In this document: in pieces, positions 11,001 through 23,000 of the stretch
Layout of the letters: every line of letters begins with the position of its first letter
Position numbering within the stretch: the first letter of the stretch is position 1
Assembly: GCA_033675265.1 (NCBI GenBank)
Contig: JAUJYZ010001260.1
Coordinates: 913,501-977,500, forward strand
Source: Actinostola sp. cb2023
Lineage: Eukaryota; Cnidaria; Anthozoa; Actiniaria; Actinostolidae
Length of the DNA: 64,000 bases
Reading direction: 5' to 3'
The notes under the pieces: model-generated
The model's database searches: none
The model's input: only the letters and a program-made list of their open reading frames with translations
What the model was told of the DNA's origin: nothing
Position numbers and translations under genes: made by a program

Positions 11001-14000
11001 GACTTGCCTCTCCAACCAAACAAGGTATTATTCTGCCATGAAAACTCAACATGGGACGAGATAGAGCTCTTTCTCCGACGTTCTTTTACACCGCAAAGCT
11101 ACAACGTCCCACACTGTCTTGCGAACGTTGAAAGTCTGGATACTGACTTGCAGTTTCAGCTGATAGATGCCATTCGAGGTTTCCAAGCCAAAGTATCACA
11201 GTACTGGTTGGTTCTTATTTGCCGTGGAGGCGAGCATCACCATATTGTCAATCAGTTTCGAGAATGTGCGAAGAAAGTAGAAGCAATGACAGATCGTGAA
11301 CTGAAAAGTGCATTCTCAACCAAGTTTCCAGACGTCTCAATGGTAACCTCAGACCTTCCTGGGCTTGGAAAGACTGAGCTAATATACCAAGAAGCGGCAA
11401 GGAAACGGAAGAGACTTGTTTGCTTCCCAATTAATGGACCTGTTGAACGTCACAAGCTAGTACATCGATTGTCACGTCTGGGTCTTGATGAGGACAGTCT
11501 TCTCCATATTGACGTGTCCGAGGTAGATGATCCTCTCTTCGTCGACAGTTTCCTTTTTGAGCTGATCGTGTTAGGAATGGTTTCATCTTCAACATTAGTG
11601 TTTCACCTTCCAACCTTCTTCATTGCTATTGAAGTGGCCAACACACTCCAACATCATCTCAGAGATTCCCTGGCGGTGACCAAGTGTTTCCTCCGCATCC
11701 ATGAGGACTGGAAGGACTTCCAGAACTTCGTGTGCAGCGAAGAGAACGAAAGCGCAATCCAAGTAGTTTGTCAGTACCTCAACGCGTATGAAAAGAAAAG
11801 CTTAGAGACAGAAACACTAAGCTCAAGAGATATGAAAGAAGCAACGCCTTTGAGTGAAAATGAATGTAGACGTCTGTTGAAAAAACACTCACCATGGTGT
11901 GATTTATCTTTTAACACTTTGGAGATATTTTTGAATGTTTTGGCAGCGCAATTGAGAAGATTTTCATCAAGTCCATTCTTTCGCCCAGAACATTTGAAGG
12001 CAGCTCTGAAAGAAACAGGTGACATCCGCGTACAACTGTTTGAAGCTCTGAAGAATGTGTCCATTGAGTTTGCCAAAAGGTCCGTAGAAGCCTGTAAAGA
12101 AGTACAAACACTTGCTCTTTGGCAAAATGTCTTAAATTCGAGGAAAGATACAGCCAACAAAATGGTCCATCGTGTTGATGGGATGGTACGGTGGGCAGAG
12201 GATAATCATCTTGTTGTGATGTTTCAAGAAGCAGACTCAATTTCCGCCCTTTTTCGCGAGCTAGAAATGGTTCCTAAACAAGTCCAAGAGCTTTTCAAGA
12301 GTCAAAACGCCCCGTTAAGGGATTTGGGAGCCATAAGCGAAAACGATCTAGAAGACAAACTGAGGAAAATTCTGATGGTAGATTCAAAGAACCAAAGAGA
12401 AAATGATGGCCAAAGCTATGTACTTACTCCGGACAACATTTTAAAGATGGTTCTGATTGTTCAGCGAATTCGTGCAAGAGTTCCTGTGATTGTGATGGGA
12501 GAGACAGGATGTGGAAAGACCAGCTTGGTTCGTTATCTTGCCCAATGCTGCAGTGCCAAACTCTATGTGATGAACTTTCATGCAGGAATCTACGAAGAGG
12601 ATATTGTCAAGTTTACAGAGAAACAGATGAAAAGAGCGGAAGAAGATCCGGAAAAGCAAGTGTGGGTCTTCTTTGATGAAATAAACACGTGCGATTACCT
12701 TGGTCTTATCTGTGACATCATCTGCCACAGGTGCCTGAATGGAAAAGAGCTGCCTCCTAATATCGTCTTCATAGCGGCTTGCAATCCATATTGCTTGAGG
12801 TCATCTGATAGTATTACCACGGCGGGTCTTACTGGAAAGAGTCTTACCGATGAATATTCAAACCTTGTTTACAGAGTGAAACCACTTCCAGAAACCATGA
12901 TGGACTATGTCTGGGATTACGGGTCTCTCGATCCCCAAGACGAGCGAGTATATATAAGATGCATGGTGGACAAACTTCACACCAGTGACTCAGAGTTGGT
13001 AGTTGATCTCCTTGCGATTTCACAACAATTCATTCGCCAACTTCAAAATCGTTACAGTGTGAGCCTTCGAGATGTTCGTCGATGCATCCTCCTTGCCGAG
13101 TGGTTTAAGGAAATGATAGCAGCTCGTCCACCGATTGATGATTCCAAATTCAGCAAGAAAGTAAGAATTGTTTACAATGAAGCTCAAAGACGTCACTCCG
13201 ATGAAGACAGATCTATCATTCTAGCCCTGGCGCATTCATACCAGTCTCGTATTCCATCAAGCAAAGAAAGAGAAGATTTCCGCTCGAAGCTTGAACAGGT
13301 GTATCACAGACACCAAAAACATATATCAGAAACTGATATTGACAATATCGTAACAGCTGAACAGGAGGAATATCTTGCCAGAATGGAGCTTCCCGAAGGT
13401 ACAGCCCGAAACACCGCTCTCAGGGAAAACGTGTTTGTCATCCTGGTTTGCATTCTCAACAGAATCCCAATATTCGTGGTTGGTAAGCCTGGCTGTAGCA
13501 AGTCCCTCTCCATGCAAGTTATTATAAGTAATCTTCGTGGAAAAGACTCCAAAGATGACTTTTTCAAAACGCTTCCCCAGCTGCTTGTTGTGTCTTACCA
13601 AGGCTCAGAATCCTCTACTTCAGAGGGAATAAAGAAGGTAATTCAAAAACAAATATCTAATTTTACGCGAGATGTTAGAATTATGTTACCTTGGTTCCAG
13701 ATGCTCTTTTAACACACACTCTCTCTCTCTGAAAATTCTATGTTTTCATAACGGTATGCGAATATTTAAGGGATGTCTCTTAATTGATAATTGTCCTATT
13801 CTGATGCAGACTAACATATTTCTCATGAAGTACGTTTTAACAATGTTTTAGGTTTTTGACAAAGCTCAAAAATACAAAGAGCAAAACAAAGAAGACGAGT
13901 CACTCCCAGTGGTTCTTCTAGATGAAGTTGGCCTCGCAGAGATATCAAAATACAACCCATTGAAGGTGTTGCATCGTCTTCTTGAACCGGAAGAGAAAGA

Positions 14001-17000
14001 GTTGCCAGACGTGGCAGTGGTTGGAATTTCAAATTGGGCTCTGGATGCTGCCAAAATGAATCGTGCCATTCATCTTTCAAGACCTGAACCAACACTCAAA
14101 GACTTGGAAGAAACTGGCTCCTCTATTCTGGAAGCACAGTTAGAATCATCAAGCGTTTTGAATGAAGATGCTCTTCAAGGTGATCAATATTGTTCTATAA
14201 TATCTTTGTTTTGTCGATCAACCAGTTAGTGCCGGTGGTGGTAATTGGTTTATGAACATATTTATTGATGTTGTCATTCTTTTGACAAACAGGCTTAAAC
14301 GAAGAGATGCTGAGCTGTTTAGCACAGTCCTATCATGAGTACCAGAAGGAGCAGAAACACGACAACTTTCATGGATTAAGAGATTACTACTCTTTGATAA
14401 AGTGTCTGAGTCAAACGCTGATGAACAAGGTAAATTATCCATATCATTTGGTGCTGTACGAATCATAGCTAACCAATAAATGATTTGCAGGACTATGGGT
14501 CATTGGCTACGTTTCAAGCTGCAAGTACGTTTAGGTCGTTGCAAAGAAACTTTGGTGGTCTCAGAAAAGAAGATCAAGGAATTGAAGAAATCCACATTGA
14601 AAACGTGAAGTCCATTGAACTCCACCATGAATTGGATGAAAGAGAGCATTTGCCTGTGACCGACATGATTATGGATAACTTGAAAGACCCATTTGCCCGT
14701 CATTTAATGCTGATTACAAGTGGAGAGTCCGCCCTTGGAATCATTGACGACACCTTGGCAGGAATGGACAAAGAGAAAGTGGTCATCTATGGAAGCAAGT
14801 TTGAAGAAGATCAGTCCGAAGACTACAGCTATAGAACACTGAGTCGTATCATCCTCCATATGGAAAGAGAATGCGTTTTAGTGTTAAGGGATTTAGAGAG
14901 TGTCTACGGAAGCCTGTATGACATGCTGAACCAAAACTACGTTGTGGTAGGTCAGAAGAAGAATTGCCGAGTTGCTCTTGGGCCATACAGTAACCCTATG
15001 TGTCAGGTATGCTATTTCTAGAGACCGTGATCTCTTGCTTAATATCAATACTTTCCTTTTGTGATGTATTTTATATTGATATTTTTGGTCGCGCGCATCT
15101 TTTCTGCGCACGCTCGCGTACGTTTTTGAGACCGGAAATCATAACGTGAACAATATTTTCTAATAATTTTACATATTTCTTACTCACTTCTAAAATAGTT
15201 ACTTATACATCATTTTACACACTTTAAGATTGAATCTGCCTCAGGATAAACCATAGATAAACGGGTTTAAAGAAATTTCGCCTTTAGCGGCCAGTCTCCG
15301 CTCGGAATTCAAGTTCAAAGTTTACTGCAAAATATCTCTATTCAGATGTCTACAACTGTTAAAACTAAAAAAGGGTTAATTTCAATCTTTCACCGAAAAA
15401 CTAAATTTTGTTTTTCATCTAGGCCAGAAAAAGCGATAAAAGACACGACAGTTTTGTTGCAGAACCACATAATAATAACATTGCTTTTCCCACCGAAAAA
15501 CGTTTGTTTCTTATGTCCCTTGTTATAAACAAAATAGTTCAGTAGAAAGTCAGGAAATCTTAGCAGATAAAGGCTGCTAGCTGTTTTCTGATATCAATAT
15601 GTATAAAATTATTTTATAAATGGCCTTCCGTTCAGACGCATTTGCCCGTGAACTTCCCGAAGTAAATTAAGTTAATGTGTTTAGATTAAATTATTTTTGT
15701 TCCATTCTAGGTCCACGATGGGTTCCGCTGCATTGTGCTAGTTGACGAGGGAAAGGTTGACTACACAGACCCACCATTTTTAAATCGTTTTGAAAAGCAA
15801 CTCCTTCGATACTCTGATGTATTGGGACACCGTGAAATGGAAGTCATTTCACAGCTTAAGGAATGGGTCAACAATTTCTGCAGCATTGAAGACAATGACT
15901 TCAGCGACAGAGACGTTTTCCTGGGACTTCAAGATGACACTCTAGCTTCGTTGGTCCTTCTTCTCAGTCGACAAAACGACCCAACCAGCGGCTTACTTCA
16001 AAGATGCAAGGAAAAGCTTTTGGACATTGCTACCCCAGATGGTGTATTGCGAAGCCTTTGTTCAAACCAGTACAAGAAAGATCCTCAAGAGGTTAAAGCC
16101 TTGTACGATAACTATTTCTTCAAGAAACCTCTTCACAAAGGCCTTAAAGGATTCATCAAGTCCTTTAACGGTGAAGGTTCTACAAATTCCAGCCTTAAGT
16201 ACTTGGTTGTGACGCACTCGAGTATTCACACAGATGTTGCTGAATGTCTCGAAGGATTGTTTACTTGTCAGGTGGAAAAGCTTGGATCATACAAGTCTGA
16301 AAGACAACTTCTCAAGAACATCCAGCAGTTCTGGCAAGATTCTTCCAAAGACCTGTTGGTGTTTCAGTGCAAACCAAATCTCGATGCGGAGCACATGTTG
16401 CTTATGACATCAACAAGTGAGCAGTGCCATGAAAGCTACCTAATGAGATGTAGCAACGAAGGAAAGTCACCCACCAAGAGCATTTGTGTCATCGTTCATC
16501 TTCAGAGAGGAGAACCTTCAGAAAAATCGAAACCCTGGCAATTTAGCTTTCTCAACAACTGGAAGCAGGCGACCATTGATGCTCTTGAAGAACCTGATGT
16601 CCAGGTCACTGCGATTCTTGGCCAAACGGTGGTGTCACTGATGAAAAAGAATACTCTCTCGTTGAAAAAGATCATGACTGAGAAATTGATGTGGTGTTTT
16701 ACAAGGCTGAAGTATCCACAGTACTCACCAACAGACCAAGACAGTGTCCATGACCATGTGACTAATATAACGTCCACTGGACCAATGATGAAATACTTGA
16801 AGAAGATCGTCATACGATGGATTACCAACCACCATGATAATCAGGAAGATAGGTATCAGTCATCCAGCCTTCGAGTTTGTGATTGGCAAGTGAAGGTAGC
16901 TTGTGACAAAAACGCGTTGTTGGGATCGTCGACCCTGTCAAGTGCTCTACTGCGCTACATTGACAATCTTGTGCGTCGGCCATTAGCCAAGGTAAAGCTA

Positions 17001-20000
17001 TGACCTATATAACTACCAATACTGTTTCCATTCATTAAAAAAGTTAGAAATCATTCACCATGTCATGTTGTTACTTTATCAGTAACAATAACAAGACGCT
17101 CTGTAAGCGTTCACTCGGCGGGCTTCAGCAATGAGCAATGAGCCTTCGGTTTCCTCAGAGGCACAGAGCGCATGCGCCTTGGTACCCAGTTGGCGATTTG
17201 TGGCCACAAGAAAAAGAAAGCCCGATTTTCAACTCGGCGTGCCACAGGCAACCCGCCGAGTAATGACATTGATTTCTCGTTGATGTATTATTGTTTTATA
17301 TATGTTTTACTGTTAAATTCCCCAATAAAAATAAAAATAATTAGTGCATCGCTTTGATGAAACTCGTTACTTTTCTGTTTTAGGCCATTTTCCTCATTGA
17401 AGATCGTCTGTCATTTGAGTGCTGTCAACGAGTGCTGAACAAAGCCAGAGACAAGACCGACACCCAGATTTTCTTAGCTGATTTGATCACTGATGAAAAC
17501 CTGTTCAACATCGATGACATCCCTGACCCACACGAGCCTCACTGCTATGTTCTAACAAAACCAGGACTGATCAGTTCACTTAACTTCCCATTCTCGCTCA
17601 TTTTTAATGGGAAGATCGACAGCCTACGAGATAGATATCTTGCTAAATCAAAGGGGCCTGACTTTGTTCAGGATCTCCATGATGACATTCGAGACAGTGT
17701 CCCTCAGTTGTTCAGCACTGGTTGGATGAATGACAACATGGAAGAGTACATCGAAGACGTCTTCGACTTCGCTTCTGCAAAGTTTTCTTCTGACCTATCC
17801 AGAGAACAAAGAATCAAGATCTTGAAAGCTGCATGCGCAAATCACCTGATACACTTAACAGGATGCGATGATGATGTGGTTCTAGCTCAGATCTACATCT
17901 TCTTGTGGAAGTTCGAGTCCAAGTTCCTTGCCATTCTGCAACTCTTTTCAAGTTGCAAATCATTCTTTGCTAAGGATATAAGTCGGCTGACAAGAAATTA
18001 TATCAGGGCTTTTGAAGATGCTATGCCAAATGTCACCAACCCAGCCAAGTCGGAAGTACCATTTGATGTAGAGAAGAGTACCAGCGTAAACGAGGATGGA
18101 GATTATAATGACGAAGAAGTTAGTTCAGGTGATGACAGTGACGATGGCTCAGACGGCGCTGAAAACAACACTGACGACAGTGATGATGATAGTGACGGTG
18201 ATGACAGTACTGATGATGATGACGATGACGACAACGATAGTGGAAGCGATAGTGATGATGATAGTGACGACAGCAACGATGATGATGATGATAATGATGA
18301 TATAGATGATAACAGCGAGGATGACGATGAAGGAGACCAAGATAATGAAGTAGATAATGGAAGCGATCGCGATGACAATACAAGGGACGAAGGTGAAAGC
18401 AGTTGCTATAAAGCTGAGGAAACAGGCAACCAAGAGCAAGCAGGAGATGCAGTGAACGACAAAACACCGTTTTTGGAAAACTTCTTCAACGCACTTTGTG
18501 AAACTCTATTACCAAATGAAGACCTCATCTCAAAGCTTGGCGGCCCTAAAAACTGGCAAACAACGGCTAACACATTCATATCCTTAGTGGCCAAGTCCGA
18601 TCTCCAAGAAACACCGCTTTACATTTACCTAAGGATCTGTAGTGACTTCACAAATATGGTCCTTGATCCACACAATCTTCAGAATCCAAACTCTCTGTAC
18701 ATGCTGAGCGAGCTTTGTCATAGGGGAGATCATCTTGGAGATCTTCAAAACTGTTTCCACGAGTTACTTGATGTCATCGACAACATGGAAAGCCAAAGCA
18801 GAGAAGCAGAGAAGTTTAAAATGAGCTTTTTATCGCGATGTCTTCAAAGTTGCGAGACGGAAGAATTTTTCAAAGACATCGTAACAACGGTCAGTTCCCT
18901 CACTGATAAAGAAACCCTTCAAATGGCAAGTCCACTGGTCTGTAACATCATACAGTACACACTCTGCATGTTGGATTGCGAAGGATTTGATTTCAACTAC
19001 CTTGACCTTCTGGAAGGCCGGGCAAGTGACTCTGCATTTATTCAAGTGCTGGATGAAGCGCTACACGCCTCAATAACAAAAGCAGATGGGACAACAGACT
19101 GTCACTTTGTAACAGTATGTTTAGACGCCATTAACAAGTTGATGCCAGGCACCGACATCCCTGATCCTTCAGAGGTGTGTAATTCCAGCAGCGAAACGAT
19201 GAGTTGTTTGAAGACTGCCGTGGCAATTGTAAAGGAACCTCGAGGCAAGCAGAGTATATTCGGGCTACTTATTGCAATTGCATACCTCAGATCATTTATG
19301 TCATCCTTAGCTGAAATGATCCACGAGAATCCTTCTTTTCTAAAGAGAGAATCCGAGTACTCAAACCTTTTTGTGTACTTAAATTCTATTTTTGAGATTC
19401 CAATGGGAAGCTCCACAAAATCTCCACGCAAAGCTTCAAGTCTGCTCTATTTTCTCAAAGAGCTCAAGGGATATTATTCCGTGTATGAGCTGAGACAGAT
19501 TTGCGAAGAAGCTAGTCAGCTTAGTATTCTAAGATGCTTGCCTTGGGAAGACCAACTAAGCACGACACCTTTTCACGTTCTTAAAGAATCGATCTTGAAG
19601 ACAACGACCAAAAAAGCTCTTCGTCAGTTGATAGTATCGAGTGATGTCAGTGCAGTTCAAGATATCTGCAACAGATTACCTTCCGACGCGAATCTAAGAA
19701 AGGTCTTTGCTGTAGTTTTAATGGAGGATCTATATTTGCTACCAAGCCATGTTGACACAGTGGATAAAGCAGCAGATACCATTGTCCATCTCCTACCTCG
19801 TACTTTATCTGATCCATACCAACGCTTCATTCTTTGCTTGACCGGGAAAGAGGATATCAAAACGTTGAGAGTTTCTCATGAGCGTTCTATCCGTTCTTCA
19901 AAGCAAACTACGATTGTCCTTCATTTACTTGCAATCCTTACTGCTGAACACAATCCAAAGTATATGGCCTCTCGGCCATTTGTCTCCTACTTCCTCGATC

Positions 20001-23000
20001 CACTGAAAGCAGCAGAAGGGTGTGTACTGGCCAATCCAGACAGCTCTAATCAAGAGCCAACGAAACTCAGCCATGCTTTCACCTGCTTGTGTGGAACTGC
20101 CTTTGTAAGAAACGACGAGCAAACATCCTGTCCCCAACGCCGTAAACTTTGCTCGACACTGCCTGATAGTGCGGGAAGCATACGGAGAGATTTGAAAAGA
20201 GATCTCTCATTATGTGTAGCAGATACTACAGAGGACGAGTTCTCTGTCTGTAATATGACTCCATCAAGTTTCAGATTGCTTCACTTACTTGTCCATTCAG
20301 CGCTCTATGCTGGAGTATCTCTGGAAATGTTTCCAAGGCAAGCATTGACACAGTTTTTGTCCATGGATGATGGTGCTGGAAGTCCCGTTGAACGATGCTC
20401 TAAAGAAATTGACAATGATCTACGAGTACTTCAAAGACTGTGGGGTTGTGGTGAAGAACAGATGGTTTCTACTGTACACCAACTCATGGAAGATCTTTCA
20501 GGCCTTGTCACAAAACCCACTGGTGCTCTATTCCTGACAGATACGTCAAGAAGACAATGGCAAAAGGACTTTTCTCAAAAAGTTGAGCAGCTTCTTCAGC
20601 GCCAAACCGAAACTGTCGTAGATGCCAATCTCACGTCGTTGGAGGCTCAAATCGAAGAGAAAGACTCCACTGACGACTCTGATGTCGAGGAACGAAACAA
20701 CTGGGTTCCTCGTCTGTTTCGCTCTACTAAAGAGGCAACTTTGGATGACTTGTGTTCAAAGTATCACTGTTCCACTCATTCAGATAAGAAAAAGCACTCT
20801 CTTATCGCACTCTTCCTAAAATACATCAAAATCCTTCCAAAAGCTGCACATCTTTACCCACTGATAAGGTTCTCCAACATGCTGGAGCGACGTTTTGGAA
20901 GACGTCTTAGTCGGGCAAAAGCCAATAAGTACATTGGAGATGTGATCAAAGAAGACTCGGTCCATTATAAAGAGCTGAAAGATGCCTTGGACGCTTTTTG
21001 CTCGTCGTGGGAAGTCGTAAGGTCAGACATCAAGAGAGAACTTGGAGAAGATGTCCCCCACCTTAGTGAAACTTCACCGACTTCGTACTTTCTGGTGGAT
21101 CCAGACTCCGGGGGGAGATTCATGCACGCTGCCATTCGAGTGCTACAAGGAATACAGAATGAATTTCAAGGTATGGTGGTCTAGTGCTCAGCAGTGAGAT
21201 TGATAAATGAACTTATCGTAAACCGTTATGATTGAGATGACATTAGATAAAGAAATTTATACGTACTAAAGACCGACAAAAGTATTAATGTAGTATTTTT
21301 CCCCTAGGCGAAGTACTGAATCTAGCTCTGGAAGGAACGTGCAAAGCGTTGGATTTTCTGAAGAAATCTGATGCCTCTTGTACCATGCCATTTGTTCACG
21401 TCCAAGACGTCATGGAAGAGGAAATCATATGCTTTGAATGGGACGATAGCATCTTGCTTCATTCTTACCACAATACAGACTATGGAAGAGGAAACGAGAT
21501 ATTCTATGACTTCGACAAAATTGAACGTGAACTTGCAGGACGGTTTCTGATGAAAAGGGTTAGTTTACTGATGGAAACAAGTTAGATTTAACGCATGGAT
21601 TATGAATTTCTTTTTTCCTTCCTTCCTTCCTTCCTTCCTTCCTTCCTTCCTTCCTTCCTTCCTTCCTTCCTTCCTCCCTTCCTTCCTTCCTTCCTCCCTC
21701 CCTGCTACTTTCTTCCTTTCTTGCTTGCTTCCTTCCTTTTTTATTTGCTTTCTTCCTTACTTTCTTCCTTCCTTCTCCTCCCTTCCTTCTCCTTCCTTTC
21801 TTCTCCTCCCTTCCTTCTCGTTCCTTCCTTCTCCTCCCTTCCTTCTCCATCCTTCCTTCCTTCCTTCCCTCCTTCCTTCCCTCCTTCCTTCCTTCCTCCC
21901 TTCCTTCCTTCCTCCCTCCCTGCTATTTTCTTCCTTTCTTGCTTGCTTCCTTCCTTTTTTCTTTGCTTTCTTCCTTACTTTCTTCCTTCCTTCTCCTCCC
22001 TTCCTTCTCCTTCCTTTCTTCTCCTCCCTTCCTTCTCGTTCCTTCCTTCTCCTCCTTTCCTTCTCCTTCCTTCCTTCCCCTACCTTTCTTCCTTGCTTCC
22101 TTCCTTGCTTCCTTCCTTGCTTTCTTCCTCCCTTCCCTCTCCATTCCAAATAAACAAGCAATTTTGACTACACTACGACACCTAAGGAACACACCACGCA
22201 TACGCAGGTTTGATACATGGGCATGTGGGTCAGCCAGGCCCAGCAGCTTTATTTCAAGTTAACAGTAATTAAGATACAGCTAATGAAACGAAGTAACTAG
22301 ACATCAAAGCCGGACACGAGAACCCTGAACCACGTAGTGGAGAATTGGGGAACGTGCACCCCCGACCATGCTAAGATGTGACCTTTAGGGGTTTAAGGCT
22401 TACAGTGTATCTAAACTTAATTCTTTGATAATGTTTACAATACAAAAACATCTTCAATTAATAATAATCTTCATATACAATCATTCATTGTGAAAATTGG
22501 GTCTAGCAAAAGTACGCGACGAGGCTGACCGTAGACAACTCTCTTTACTAACGGCACTTATTTATACTCCTTTATTACACTAGGGACCTCACGAATGCAC
22601 ACGGACCTCAAGAGCTCCGTGCCGGCAAAATATCAATTTATGTCAATCTCGTGCCTCGCTTGTCACAAATTACATTTCTCGTTTGACCTTTTCAGGTTCA
22701 TCTAGGGACAACTGGAGGTCTCAGGTGCTTTCCTTACAGTAACGAACTTTTCCACACCTGTTCAAACGTTCTGAATGACGTCTGCCTGCGCATGCCCCAA
22801 GAGTCAATCGACGCTGACATGCAAAATCGACTGAACGTGTTGAAGGACAAAAGTCTAGAAAGTGTTCAGGATTTGTTGGAGCATTTAGAGGTTATTATAT
22901 GTTGGTTAGCAAAGGCGTCTCATTTGGACCCTGAAATGGCATTGGTGGATTACGTGAAAAGGTAAATTGGAGGAATATCAATAAATTAGATTCAACATCT

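Noticed and set aside
11341..14095. Dynein heavy chain or midasin as alternative identity
   Set aside because: The AAA signatures (GKPGCSKSLS, LLDEVGLAE, GISNWALDAAKMNR, FHGLRDYYSL) and domain order fit RNF213; there is no MIDAS domain and no microtubule-binding stalk.
18103..18467. Open frames antisense to the acidic tract (Ser/Leu-rich, His/Tyr-rich)
   Set aside because: Shadow of GAT/GAC codon repeats in exon 10.
21560..22262. Several long open frames on both strands rich in Phe/Leu/Pro/Ser or Lys/Arg/Glu/Gly
   Set aside because: They are translations of the CCTT repeat, open only because the repeat lacks stop codons.
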